Source of the DNA: Streptomyces roseus | Lineage (GTDB): Bacteria; Actinomycetota; Actinomycetes; Streptomycetales; Streptomycetaceae | Reading direction: 5' to 3' | Assembly (NCBI RefSeq): GCF_001044425.1 | Contig: NZ_LFML01000161.1 | Location: 1 to 50,495 of the forward strand | Length of the DNA: 50,495 nt | The notes under the pieces: model-generated | Told to the model about the DNA's origin: nothing | Database searches by the model: none | What the model saw: the letters and a program-made list of their open reading frames with translations, nothing else | Program-made: the position numbers and the translations under genes | Shown here: in pieces, positions 16,920-25,248 of the stretch | How the letters are laid out: every line of letters starts with the position of its first letter | How positions within the stretch are numbered: the first letter of the stretch is position 1

Positions 16920-18197
16920 ATGACCTCGCTCGACGCCCCCGTCTCGCCCGTGATCGCCACCGCGCAAGCCGCCCGTACCGCCGCCGCGGCCATCGCTCCG
17001 CTCCCGCGCTCCGCCAAGGACGCCGCCCTCCTGGCCATCGCGGACGCGCTGGTGGCCCGTACGGCCGAGATCGTCGAGGCCAACGCCGTGGACATCGCCA
17101 AGGCCCGCGAAGCCGGCACCAGCGAGACCGTCGTCGACCGCCTCACCCTCACCCCGGACCGCGTCGCGGCCATCGCCTCCGACGTCCGGGACGTCGCCGC
17201 CCTCCCCGACCCCGTCGGCGAGGTCGTGCGCGGCTCGACCCTCCCCAACGGGATCGACCTGCGCCAGATCCGCGTCCCCCTCGGCGTCGTCGGCATCATC
17301 TACGAGGCCCGCCCCAACGTCACCGTCGACGCCGCCGCCCTCTGCCTCAAGTCCGGCAACGCGGTCCTGCTGCGCGGCAGCTCCTCCGCGTACTCCTCCA
17401 ACACCGCCCTCGTCGCGATCCTGCGCGACGCCGTCGAGAGCGCCGGCCTGCCCGCGGACGCGGTCCAGCTCGTCCCCGGAGAGTCCCGCGACTCCGTCCG
17501 CGAGCTGATGCGCGCCCGCGGCCTCGTCGACGTCCTCATCCCGCGCGGCGGCGCCTCGCTCATCAAGACCGTCGTCGAGGAGTCCATCGTCCCGGTCATC
17601 GAGACCGGTACCGGCAACTGCCACGTCTACGTGGACGCCCAGGCCGACCTCGACATGGCCGTGGACATCCTCGTCAACTCCAAGGCGCAGCGGCCCTCCG
17701 TCTGCAACTCCGCCGAGACCCTCCTGGTCCACCGCGACATCGCCGACGCGTTCCTGCCGCGCGCCCTCGACGCCCTCGCCGACGCCGGCGTGACCGTCCA
17801 CGGCGACGAGCGGGTCCTCGCGGCCGCCGAGCACTCCAAGGCCACCGCGCTCCCCGCCACCGACGAGGACTGGGCCGCCGAGTACCTGTCGTACGACATC
17901 GCCGCCGGGGTCGTGGACTCCCTCGACGCCGCCGTCGCCCACATCCGCCGCTGGACCTCCGGTCACACCGAGGCGATCGTCACCACCTCGCAGGCCGCCG
18001 CCCGCCGTTTCACCCAGCTGGTCGACTCGACCACGGTCGCCGTAAACGCGTCCACCCGGTTCACCGACGGTGGCCAGTTCGGCTTCGGTGCCGAGATCGG
18101 GATCTCCACCCAGAAGCTGCACGCCCGGGGCCCCATGGGCCTTCCGGAGCTCACCTCCACCAAGTACATCGTCACGGGCGACGGTCACGTCCGGTAG
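16920..18197 (+). CDS. proA: Glutamate-5-semialdehyde dehydrogenase
   Basis: NADPH-dependent reduction of glutamyl 5-phosphate to the semialdehyde, second step of proline synthesis. 425 residues, normal length. Conserved segments are RVPLGVVGIIYEARPNVTVDAA, LKSGNAVLLRG and the catalytic cysteine in RPSVCNSAETLL (Cys262). Start is ATG 16920, 7 nt after TACCCT (16907-16912), so its own leaderless promoter is likely despite lying downstream of proB. Confidence 0.97.
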   Translation: MTSLDAPVSPVIATAQAARTAAAAIAPLPRSAKDAALLAIADALVARTAEIVEANAVDIAKAREAGTSETVVDRLTLTPDRVAAIASDVRDVAALPDPVGEVVRGSTLPNGIDLRQIRVPLGVVGIIYEARPNVTVDAAALCLKSGNAVLLRGSSSAYSSNTALVAILRDAVESAGLPADAVQLVPGESRDSVRELMRARGLVDVLIPRGGASLIKTVVEESIVPVIETGTGNCHVYVDAQADLDMAVDILVNSKAQRPSVCNSAETLLVHRDIADAFLPRALDALADAGVTVHGDERVLAAAEHSKATALPATDEDWAAEYLSYDIAAGVVDSLDAAVAHIRRWTSGHTEAIVTTSQAAARRFTQLVDSTTVAVNASTRFTDGGQFGFGAEIGISTQKLHARGPMGLPELTSTKYIVTGDGHVR

Positions 18198-18274
18198 TCG
18201 GACCCCGCACACCGGGTGGCCGGATTTCGGCTCATGCCCTGCCCAAAGCACCGCCCCCGGTCTAGGCTGGTGCT

Positions 18275-18823
18275 GTGCCGGACGACGTGGGGGGCAAGTT
18301 CCCGGACGACGGGGAGCCCGACGACGACGACCGCGGAGGCGCGGATCAGGACTTCGCCTCCGTGGTGTTCGACGAGGACTTCGTCCGGAGCGCCGAGATC
18401 CATGAACCGAGCGCCGCGGAGCGCCAGCGGGCCGCCGACCGGGCACGCGCGGAGGCGGAAGCCGCCCGCGCCGTCGCCGCAGGCTGGACCTCCGACGACG
18501 ACTACGAGGGCTACGGCTACGGCCGGCCCGACGGGTACGGCATCGACGAACCGGGCTGGGAACACGGCCCCGGCTACGCGGACGGCCCGTACGGGGCCTA
18601 CGGCGGCTCCCTGCGGCCCTACCGGGGCCGCTCGCCCTGGCTGCGCCCGGTCGCCTGGGTGCTCGCCTTCGTGATGGGCCTCGGCATGGTCGCGCTGGCC
18701 TTCAGCGCCGTCTACCGCAGTGCGTCGAGCGACGCGGACCACGCGCCCGCGCCCGCCACCACCCCGCTCACCGAAGTCACCGGCGCCGGAGCGTTTACGT
18801 ACCCCGTCGCCCGCCAACCCTGA
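18275..18823 (+). CDS. Single-TM protein with N-terminal VVFDEDFVR motif
   Basis: 182 residues. A cytoplasmic acidic N-terminus contains ASVVFDEDFVRSAEIHEPSAAER (about 28-50), followed by an Ala/Arg-rich helix, a Tyr/Gly/Asp-rich stretch, one membrane segment (about 123-148) and a short extracytoplasmic tail. The VVFDEDFVR block recurs in the next gene, so the two are paralogues in tandem. Start is GTG 18275, 6 nt after TAGGCT (18263-18268), suggesting a leaderless mRNA. From gene order it is the likely counterpart of S. coelicolor SCO2584, which I recall as a candidate partner of the spore-wall synthesis machinery; that link is from memory and position only. Function unknown. Confidence 0.8.
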   Translation: MPDDVGGKFPDDGEPDDDDRGGADQDFASVVFDEDFVRSAEIHEPSAAERQRAADRARAEAEAARAVAAGWTSDDDYEGYGYGRPDGYGIDEPGWEHGPGYADGPYGAYGGSLRPYRGRSPWLRPVAWVLAFVMGLGMVALAFSAVYRSASSDADHAPAPATTPLTEVTGAGAFTYPVARQP

Positions 18824-18891
18824 AGGTACGACCCCACTCGCGTTTACCGGAGCCGGGGGCTTCTCTGAAGCGGGGACAGCGGGGAGAAGCA

Positions 18892-20040
18892 ATGGCCGTG
18901 CCAGGAGATCCACCCGACGGCACCCCCGAGGGCATCGGCGGGGGTGACGAGGAGTTCCGGTCGGACGAGTACCGGTCGGTGGTGTTCGACGAGGACTTCG
19001 TCCGGGCTGCCCGGCTCCAGGAGTTCTCCGCCCAGGAGCGCATGGGCGAACACGCGCGGGCCGTACGCAGCCGGTCCATCTGGTCCGGCGCGGGCTCCGG
19101 CGGGCCCCGCACCAGCACGCCCGGCCGTGGCGCCCGCCAGGGCATGCTGCTCGTGCTGCTCATCGCCCTGGCCTTCGCCACGGCCGTCTACATGGGCCTG
19201 AGCAACCCGGCCCTCCCCCCGACCGTCGGCCGCACCGAGGCGCTGACCAGCACGATCGTGCCGCTCGCGCCCGCCACGGCGGTGCCCGGCGGACGCCCCG
19301 CCGACCTGTACGCGAACAGCCCGGCGGCCGACTACCGCGTCGGGGCGGCCGGCATCACCCTGCCCGGCGCGCGCCGCACCGCCCACTTCACCGAAGGCCA
19401 GGTCGTCACCGCCCTGTCCATCGCCAAGGACTACCTGGTGCAGTCCTCCCTGGACCCCGACGTGCTGGCCGGGGCCGCCACCCGTCCCGTGCGGGTCCTG
19501 CTCCACCCGGACCAGCTGGACCAGTTCGACCGCAGCATCGCCTCGCCCGCCGGCGACGGGCGCCTCGCCGCGACCGGCTGGCTGGTCCGCTTCGACCCGG
19601 GCACGGCCGTCGTGGCCGACACCCGTGTCCGGGTCAGCGGAACCCTCGCCATCGACGAGGTCTCCACGGACGTCCTCGAAGTGATCACCGACCACACCTT
19701 CGTGTACGCCGTGCGCCCCGCCACCGGATCCCCGGCCGCCGCCGACGGCGCCTCGCTCTTCACCGTCCGGCGGGAGCTGAAGCTGCGCTTCGACCGCGAC
19801 GACCTGGTGGCCCGCCGGACGGAGCTCGTCACCGCCTACGTGATGGCAGGTCCCCAGGACTGCTCCAACGACCCGGCCGGGAGCTTCCGCCCCGTCCTGG
19901 CCGGCGCCGGACCGACCACGGTCGGCCCGGCCGCGAGCGATCCGTACGCCAGTGGCACCCCCAGGCGCGCCGCCGGGCTGTGCGGCGTACTGGCACCGCC
20001 CACGGCCGCCGGGACGGCTTCCGTCAGCCCTTCTCCGTAG
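18892..20040 (+). CDS. Single-TM protein with VVFDEDFVR motif and large extracytoplasmic domain
   Basis: 382 residues. The N-terminus has YRSVVFDEDFVRAARLQEFSAQER (about 27-50), one membrane helix (about 84-103), and a roughly 275-residue outer domain with alternating strands and helices (AGITLPGARRTAHFTEGQVVTALSIAKDYLV and later). No enzymatic motif was recognised. A two-Cys pair near the C-terminus (PQDCSNDP and GLCGVL) may form a disulfide. GGGGAGAAGC precedes the ATG at the right distance. It lies 68 bases after its shorter paralogue, and its last 17 bases overlap the convergent M48 gene. Confidence 0.8.
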   Translation: MAVPGDPPDGTPEGIGGGDEEFRSDEYRSVVFDEDFVRAARLQEFSAQERMGEHARAVRSRSIWSGAGSGGPRTSTPGRGARQGMLLVLLIALAFATAVYMGLSNPALPPTVGRTEALTSTIVPLAPATAVPGGRPADLYANSPAADYRVGAAGITLPGARRTAHFTEGQVVTALSIAKDYLVQSSLDPDVLAGAATRPVRVLLHPDQLDQFDRSIASPAGDGRLAATGWLVRFDPGTAVVADTRVRVSGTLAIDEVSTDVLEVITDHTFVYAVRPATGSPAAADGASLFTVRRELKLRFDRDDLVARRTELVTAYVMAGPQDCSNDPAGSFRPVLAGAGPTTVGPAASDPYASGTPRRAAGLCGVLAPPTAAGTASVSPSP

Positions 20041-21103
20041 CCCCGCCCTTGGCCCCGCCGCCCGCGGCCGAGCCCCCGCCGGCCGCGCCGGTGAACTTGT
20101 CGCGCAGCTTGCCGCCGACATCGGCCGCCCCGCCCGCGATGTCGCCGACCAGCTTGAACAGCGGGTCCTTGCTGCTGCGCACCGCGTCCGCGTAGTGCGA
20201 GGCCGACTCGCGGAAGGAGTCCGACACCGAGGTGTCCTTGTCCTCCTCGCGCCGCGGGTAGTGGCCGTCCATGATCCGCTGGTAGTCCCGGTGCCGGGAC
20301 CACTTCTTCAGCTCGGCCGCCCGCACGGTGGCGAAGGGGTGCGTGCGCGGCAGCACGTTGAGGATCTTCAGGACGGAGTCGCGCAGATCGCCGCTGGACT
20401 CGTACTCCTCGGCCTGGGCCAGGAAGGCGTCCACGTTCATCTCGTGGAGGTGGTTGCCGCCCGCGAGCTTCATCAGGCCCCGCATCGACGCGTTCACGTC
20501 CTGCCCGACCAGCAGCCCGGCCCGGTCCGCCGACAGCTCCGACTTGCGGAACCACTCCCGCAGCGCGGTGACCAGCGTCATGATCGCCACATTGCCCAGC
20601 GGGATCCAGGCCACCTTCAGTGCCAGGCCCGTCAGGAACAGCAGGATCGTGCGGTACACCGCGTGCCCCGACAGCGCGTGGCCCACCTCGTGGCCCACGA
20701 CCGCCCGCATCTCCTCCTCGTCCAGCAGCTCGACCAGGCTGGTCGTCACGACGATGATCGGCTCGTCCAGCCCGATGCACATCGCGTTCGGCCGCGGGTC
20801 CTGCTGCACGTACATCTGGGGGACCTTCTCCAGGTCCAGGATGTAACAGGCGTCGCGGAGCATCTCGTACAGGTGCGGGAACTGGGTCTCGCCCACCCGG
20901 ACGGAGTCCGATAGGAAGAGCAGCCGCAGGCTGCGCTCCGGGAGCAGCCCGCTCAGCGCCTTGAACACCGTGTCGAACCCGCTCAGCTTGCGCAGCGCCA
21001 CCAGCGCCGAGCGGTCCGCCGGGTGCTCGTACGCGCGCGAGGAAATCCCGGGGAACCTCCTGCGGTCCCGCGCCGGCACCTTCTCGAACCCGGTCTCCTT
21101 CAT
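20024..21103 (-). CDS. M48 family zinc metalloprotease
   Basis: 359 residues. The metal site HEVGH is at 138-142 (VVGHEVGHALSGHAVYR), with the third ligand expected in the following ELSADRAGLL helix. A hydrophobic segment follows HEVGH, so membrane association is likely, unlike HtpX, whose membrane helices are N-terminal. The C-terminus is Gly/Ala/Lys-rich and disordered. Start is ATG 21103 behind GGGGGAGGG; the longer frame has no homology. Related actinobacterial M48 proteases of this class are uncharacterised. The gene ends inside the last codons of the convergent upstream gene. Confidence 0.9.
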   Translation of the reverse strand: MKETGFEKVPARDRRRFPGISSRAYEHPADRSALVALRKLSGFDTVFKALSGLLPERSLRLLFLSDSVRVGETQFPHLYEMLRDACYILDLEKVPQMYVQQDPRPNAMCIGLDEPIIVVTTSLVELLDEEEMRAVVGHEVGHALSGHAVYRTILLFLTGLALKVAWIPLGNVAIMTLVTALREWFRKSELSADRAGLLVGQDVNASMRGLMKLAGGNHLHEMNVDAFLAQAEEYESSGDLRDSVLKILNVLPRTHPFATVRAAELKKWSRHRDYQRIMDGHYPRREEDKDTSVSDSFRESASHYADAVRSSKDPLFKLVGDIAGGAADVGGKLRDKFTGAAGGGSAAGGGAKGGATEKG

Positions 21104-21244
21104 AACGCCCTCCCCCTTGATCGGCCTGAGTGCTGCTGCGTCTATCCTCTCCAACGCCTGAGTCGGCGTGAGCGTGCCCCAGGCCCCCGCATACGATGTG
21201 AGCGAAGTCTCCGCTCGCTCCCCGACTCGATAGGTATCTGCCTG

Positions 21245-21412
21245 ATGAGCCTCTCCTCCACCGCCCACAACCTGGTCGTTCTCGCGTCGGAGGGCGCCGA
21301 GCAGCACGGCGGCAACCACGACAGCCTGAACCCGTACCTGACCGGCGGCGGCGCGCTGTTCATCCTGCTCCTGATGCTCTGGGTGACCACGCGCCTGAAC
21401 CGCGACCGCTGA
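21245..21412 (+). CDS. 55-residue single-TM microprotein
   Basis: Sequence begins MSLSSTAHNLVVLASEGAEQH, continues with an Asn/His-rich linker, one membrane helix (about 33-48, TGGGALFILLLMLWVTT) and a basic end RLNRDR, giving a predicted N-out/C-in topology. Start is ATG 21245, preferred because upstream residues lack coding character. It lies between the divergent M48 gene and nadD, 67 bases before nadD. No function known to me; the clean coding pattern and topology argue it is real. Confidence 0.7.
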   Translation: MSLSSTAHNLVVLASEGAEQHGGNHDSLNPYLTGGGALFILLLMLWVTTRLNRDR

Positions 21413-21479
21413 GCCCCCCTCGCGCACGCGCTCGAACGAGGGTCCGCGCCGCTCCGCCGGGCCAGTAGGCTCTGCGCTC

Positions 21480-22097
21480 ATGGGAGAGCAGGAGATGCCT
21501 ACCGGCCCGGTCAAGCGCCGGCTCGGCGTGATGGGCGGGACATTCGACCCGATCCACCACGGACACCTGGTGGCCGCCAGCGAAGTGGCCGCCCTGTTCC
21601 ACCTCGACGAGGTGGTGTTCGTACCGACCGGCCAGCCGTGGCAGAAGTCGCAGCGCGCCGTGTCCCCCGCCGAGGACCGCTATCTGATGACGGTCATCGC
21701 GACGGCCTCGAACCCGCAGTTCTCGGTGAGCCGCATCGACATCGACCGCGGCGGGCCGACGTACACCATCGACACCCTGCGTGACCTGAGCGCCCTCAAC
21801 GAGGACGCCGACCTGTTCTTCATCACCGGTGCCGATGCCCTCGCCCAGATCCTGACCTGGCGCAACGCCGACGAGCTCTTCTCGCTCGCCCACTTCATCG
21901 GGGTCACCCGGCCGGGCCACGTGCTCACCGACGACGGGCTCCCCGAGGACGGCGTCTCCCTCGTGCAGGTGCCCGCGCTGGCGATTTCCTCCACGGACTG
22001 CCGCACCCGGGTCGCCCAGGGGGATCCTGTCTGGTATTTGGTGCCCGACGGTGTGGTGCGCTACATCGACAAGCGTGAGCTGTACCGGGGAGCCTGA
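21480..22097 (+). CDS. nadD: Nicotinate-nucleotide adenylyltransferase
   Basis: Joins ATP and nicotinate mononucleotide to form deamido-NAD in NAD synthesis. 205 residues. Nucleotidyltransferase motif GGTFDPIHHGHL is near 19-30, and the C-terminal ISSTDCR matches the ISSTxIR motif. Start is ATG 21480, 8 nt after TAGGCT (21466-21471); an alternative ATG is at 21495. Followed by an LCP gene and rsfS, the usual actinomycete order. Confidence 0.96.
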   Translation: MGEQEMPTGPVKRRLGVMGGTFDPIHHGHLVAASEVAALFHLDEVVFVPTGQPWQKSQRAVSPAEDRYLMTVIATASNPQFSVSRIDIDRGGPTYTIDTLRDLSALNEDADLFFITGADALAQILTWRNADELFSLAHFIGVTRPGHVLTDDGLPEDGVSLVQVPALAISSTDCRTRVAQGDPVWYLVPDGVVRYIDKRELYRGA

Positions 22098-22121
22098 GCT
22101 TCCGGAGAGAGGGGCCCCGCG

Positions 22122-23837
22122 GTGAACGACCGACAGGATCCGTACGACCCGTACGCCCAAGAGCAGCAGCTCATCGGCTACGACCCGTACGGGAGGCCGG
22201 TGTACGGCCAGGTGCCCGCCCAGCCCGCCCCCGGGCAGCAGTACGAGCAGGGGTACGAGCAGCAGCAGTACGGCTACGACCCGCAGGGCTACGACTCGCA
22301 GGGCTACGGCCACCAGGCCTACTACCCGCAGCAGCAGCCCCAGCAGCCGGCCGCTCCCGGCTACGGCCAACAGGAGTACCCCGGGCAGCAGGAGTACCCG
22401 CAGGCCCCCGGCTACGGCTACGACACGCAGCAGGGCCGGCAGTGGATCCCGCAGCAGTCCGCCCCCGAAGCGCCGGCCCCCGCTCCCGCCGCCCCGGGCC
22501 CCGCGGCCGGGCCCGAGCCGGCGCGCGCCGACCGGGTCCCCGAACCGCGCCGGCCCGATGACGGGCAGTCCGCCCCCGACTACCGCACCGAGCAGTTCGC
22601 GTTCATCGACCAGCCGGACGAGGACTCCGAGGACGTCATCGACTGGCTCAAGTTCACCGAGAGCCGGACCGAGCGCCGCGAGGAGGCCCGCCGGCGCGGC
22701 CGCAACCGGGTGGTCGCCCTCATCGTCGTCCTCGCCCTCTTCGTCGTCGGCGGCGCCGGCTACCTCTGGTACGCGGGCAAGCTGCCGTTCCTCGACGGCC
22801 CCGGGCAGAAGAAGGACGCCGCGGCCGCCTCCGGACCGCAGAAGCGCGACATGATCGTCGTCCACTTGCACAACACCAAGAAGGGCGGCACCTCCACGGC
22901 GCTGCTCGTCGACAACGTCACCACCAAGAAGGGCGCCACCGTCCTCCTGCCGAACGCGCTGGGCGTCGCGAAGGACGACGGCACCGGCACGGCCCTCGGC
23001 AAGGCGGTCGAGGAGGGCGGCGTGGGCGTCAAGGACTCCCTCGACTCGGTGCTCGGCACCCACATCGGCGGCACCTGGCGCCTGGACACCCCCTTCCTGG
23101 AGAACCTGGTCGAGCTGGTCGGCGGAATCGAGGCCGACACCGACGTCGCCGTCCCGGCCGACGACGCCGCCAAGATCCCGGCCGTGGGGCAGGGCCCGAA
23201 GCAGCACCTCAGCGGGGCGATGGCCGTCGCGTACGCCACGTACCGCGGCCAGGGCGAGCCCGAGGCCAAGCAGCTGGACCGGTTCGGCAAGGTGCTCTAC
23301 GCGGTGCTGCGCAAGGTGCCCGGCGACGCGAAGTCGGCGACCGTCACGGTCGAGAGCATGGGCCAGATCCTCGACCCCTCCCTGAACGCCCAGGCCCTCG
23401 GCGCACTGCTGGCCAGGCTCGGCGAGCGCGCCAAGGAGGGCGCGTACCGCACGGACGTCCTCGCGGTGAAGCCGGACGGCACGCTCACCGACGACGCCAA
23501 CAAGAACGTCGTCAAGGAGGTGCTCGGCGGCAGCTTCACCGCCGCCCAGGCCGGCACCGCGCCCCGCGTGGGGCTCAAGGACGCCACCGGCGACGAGAAG
23601 ACGCAGGTCGCGGCGAAGGCGGCGCTGCTGAACGGCGGCTACACCTTCGTGGACGGCGGCAAGGCCGACAAGACCCAGCCCGCCACGCAGATCACGTACC
23701 AGGACGACGCGCAGCGCCCCAAGGCGGTCGAGGTGGCCAAGACCCTGGGCCTGCCGGAGAGCGTCCTGAAGAAGGGCGAGAACGCGGTGAACGCCGACGT
23801 CGTGGTGACCCTGGGCAAGGACTACAAACCGTCCTGA
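22122..23837 (+). CDS. LytR-CpsA-Psr family protein with LytR C-terminal domain
   Basis: LCP enzymes move wall glycopolymers from lipid carriers onto peptidoglycan. 571 residues: a cytoplasmic Tyr/Gln/Gly/Pro-rich region (about 1-150), an acidic stretch, one membrane helix (about 197-221), an LCP domain (about 240-420) and a LytR_C domain near the end. The LCP core is divergent: the family's S(I/L)PRD segment appears as LLPNALGVAKDDG, while LDRFGKVL holds the place of the usual D-R-Q segment. By position it resembles S. coelicolor SCO2578, which I recall as the polydiglycosylphosphate transferase PdtA. GTG start 22122 behind GGAGAGAGGGG. Confidence 0.85.
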   Translation: MNDRQDPYDPYAQEQQLIGYDPYGRPVYGQVPAQPAPGQQYEQGYEQQQYGYDPQGYDSQGYGHQAYYPQQQPQQPAAPGYGQQEYPGQQEYPQAPGYGYDTQQGRQWIPQQSAPEAPAPAPAAPGPAAGPEPARADRVPEPRRPDDGQSAPDYRTEQFAFIDQPDEDSEDVIDWLKFTESRTERREEARRRGRNRVVALIVVLALFVVGGAGYLWYAGKLPFLDGPGQKKDAAAASGPQKRDMIVVHLHNTKKGGTSTALLVDNVTTKKGATVLLPNALGVAKDDGTGTALGKAVEEGGVGVKDSLDSVLGTHIGGTWRLDTPFLENLVELVGGIEADTDVAVPADDAAKIPAVGQGPKQHLSGAMAVAYATYRGQGEPEAKQLDRFGKVLYAVLRKVPGDAKSATVTVESMGQILDPSLNAQALGALLARLGERAKEGAYRTDVLAVKPDGTLTDDANKNVVKEVLGGSFTAAQAGTAPRVGLKDATGDEKTQVAAKAALLNGGYTFVDGGKADKTQPATQITYQDDAQRPKAVEVAKTLGLPESVLKKGENAVNADVVVTLGKDYKPS

Positions 23838-23946
23838 CCAGGCCCCGGACAGGTGGTCCCGTCCGTGCGCGCCGCTGCGCGCGGGCGGGGTCGGCGGTAC
23901 ATGAGACCCTTGTATGGATCTGCCCGCCAACCCGAAAGCATGGCCA

Positions 23947-24393
23947 GTGACCGCCACGGACCGCTCCATCGAGCTCATCACCGCCGCCGCCCAGGCCGCG
24001 GCCGACCGGCTCGCGCACGACATCATCGCGTACGACGTCAGCGACGTGCTGTCGATCACCGACGCCTTCCTGCTCGCCTCGGCGCCCAACGACCGCCAGG
24101 TCAAGTCGATCGTCGACGAGATCGAGGAGCGCCTGCTCAAGGAGCTCGGCGCCAAGCCGGTGCGCCGTGAGGGCGACCGCGACGCCCGCTGGATCCTGCT
24201 CGACTACATCGACATCGTCGTCCACGTGCAGCACAGCGAGGAGCGGGTCTTCTACGCGCTGGAGCGCCTGTGGAAGGACTGCCCCGAGATCGAGCTGCCC
24301 GAGGACGCCAAGCTCACCAAGGGCAAGGCCGAGGAGCACGCCAAGCTGCGCGAGGCGGCGGGCGACGAGGACCTGGACGGTGATCTGTTCTGA
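23947..24393 (+). CDS. rsfS: Ribosome silencing factor RsfS
   Basis: Binds L14 on the 50S subunit and blocks subunit joining when nutrients are short. 148 residues from GTG 23947 (TATDRSIELITAAAQAAADRLA). The core has SITDAFLLASAPNDRQVKSI and DARWILLDYIDIVVHVQHSEERVFYALERLW, diagnostic for the Iojap/RsfS family. An ATG at 23914 would add 11 non-conserved residues; neither start has a clear ribosome binding site. The TGA stop overlaps the start of the next gene. Confidence 0.93.
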   Translation: MTATDRSIELITAAAQAAADRLAHDIIAYDVSDVLSITDAFLLASAPNDRQVKSIVDEIEERLLKELGAKPVRREGDRDARWILLDYIDIVVHVQHSEERVFYALERLWKDCPEIELPEDAKLTKGKAEEHAKLREAAGDEDLDGDLF

Positions 24394-25046
24394 GCGCGAC
24401 CCCCACCCGCAAGAGGGGCCGGAAGATCGTCCTGTGGCGCCACGGCCAGACCTCGTGGAACCTGGAGCGCCGTTTCCAGGGCTCCACGGACATCGAGCTG
24501 ACCGAGACGGGTGTGGCGCAGGCGCGCCGCGCCGCCCGGCTGCTCGCCTCCATGAAGCCGGCCGCCATCGTCGCCTCGGACCTGCGGCGGGCCTCCGCCA
24601 CGGCGGCCGAGCTGGTCGCCGTCACGAGCCTGTCCGTGACGCACGACGCCGGGCTGCGCGAGACGTACGCCGGTGAGTGGCAGGGCCTCACGCACGAAGA
24701 GATCATCGAGAAGTACGGCGAGCAGTACGCGGCGTGGAAGCGCGGCGAGCCCGTGCGCCGCGGCGGCGGCGAGCTGGAGACCGAGGTCGCCGACCGCGCC
24801 GCGCCGGTGGTCCTGGACCACGCCGGCCGGCTGCCGGAGGGCGGCACGCTCGTCGTGGTCAGCCACGGCGGCACCATCCGTACGACGATCGGCCGGCTGC
24901 TGGGCCTGGACGCCCGCGACTGGGAGAGCCTGGGCGGGCTCTCCAACTGCTGCTGGTCCGTCCTCGGCGAGGGCGCGCGCGGCTGGCGTCTGATGGAGCA
25001 CAACGCCGGCACGCTGCCGGAACCGGTGCTCGGCGACGACGACTGA
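24390..25046 (+). CDS. Histidine phosphatase (phosphoglycerate mutase-like), apparent CTG start
   Basis: Branch-1 histidine phosphatase, 218 residues if started at CTG 24390. The catalytic LWRHGQT lies at about 15-21, the acid/base region is near LRETYAGEWQGLTHEE, and the second His is in VVSHGGTIRTT. Within the frame, bounded by TGA at 24381-24383, there is no ATG, GTG or TTG before the GTG at 24513. That start would delete the catalytic His, so CTG 24390 is the best start. It overlaps the rsfS stop as CTGA, the geometry usually seen as ATGA or GTGA. Substrate unknown; cofactor-dependent sugar or nucleotide phosphatase activity is plausible. Confidence 0.87.
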   Translation: MSATPTRKRGRKIVLWRHGQTSWNLERRFQGSTDIELTETGVAQARRAARLLASMKPAAIVASDLRRASATAAELVAVTSLSVTHDAGLRETYAGEWQGLTHEEIIEKYGEQYAAWKRGEPVRRGGGELETEVADRAAPVVLDHAGRLPEGGTLVVVSHGGTIRTTIGRLLGLDARDWESLGGLSNCCWSVLGEGARGWRLMEHNAGTLPEPVLGDDD

Positions 25047-25086
25047 GCCGGCCTCAGGGCCGCTCCCACCCGGCTCCCACCCGGAT

Positions 25087-25116
25087 TTCACTTTCCGGCT
25101 GGTCACAGGCTAGAGT
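25087..25116 (+). promoter_or_regulatory. Promoter of first tRNA-Ala gene
   Basis: TTCACT (25087-25092), an 18-bp spacer and TAGAGT (25111-25116) lie about 50 bases before the tRNA. Confidence 0.5.
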
Positions 25117-25169
25117 TCTTCTTGTTCGCAGCGCGGAACACCGGAAACGGGGGGAGCGCGGCGGAGAGC

Positions 25170-25242
25170 GGGGCTATAGCTCAGTTGGTAGAGCGCCTGC
25201 ATGGCATGCAGGAGGTCAGGAGTTCAATTCTCCTTAGCTCCA
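25170..25242 (+). tRNA. tRNA-Ala (anticodon GGC), copy 1
   Basis: 73-nt cloverleaf: acceptor GGGGCTA with TAGCTCC, including the G3:U70 alanine identity pair; D arm GCTC...GAGC; anticodon stem CCTGC/GCAGG around the loop ATGGCAT (anticodon GGC); T arm AGGAG/CTCCT with loop TTCAATT; discriminator A. CCA is not encoded. Identical to the copy at 25782-25854. Confidence 0.97.
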
Positions 25243-25248
25243 CAATCA

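Noticed and set aside
21360..24155. 931-codon antisense frame across nadD, LCP and rsfS
   Set aside because: It covers three well-supported genes on the other strand and shows no domain of its own.
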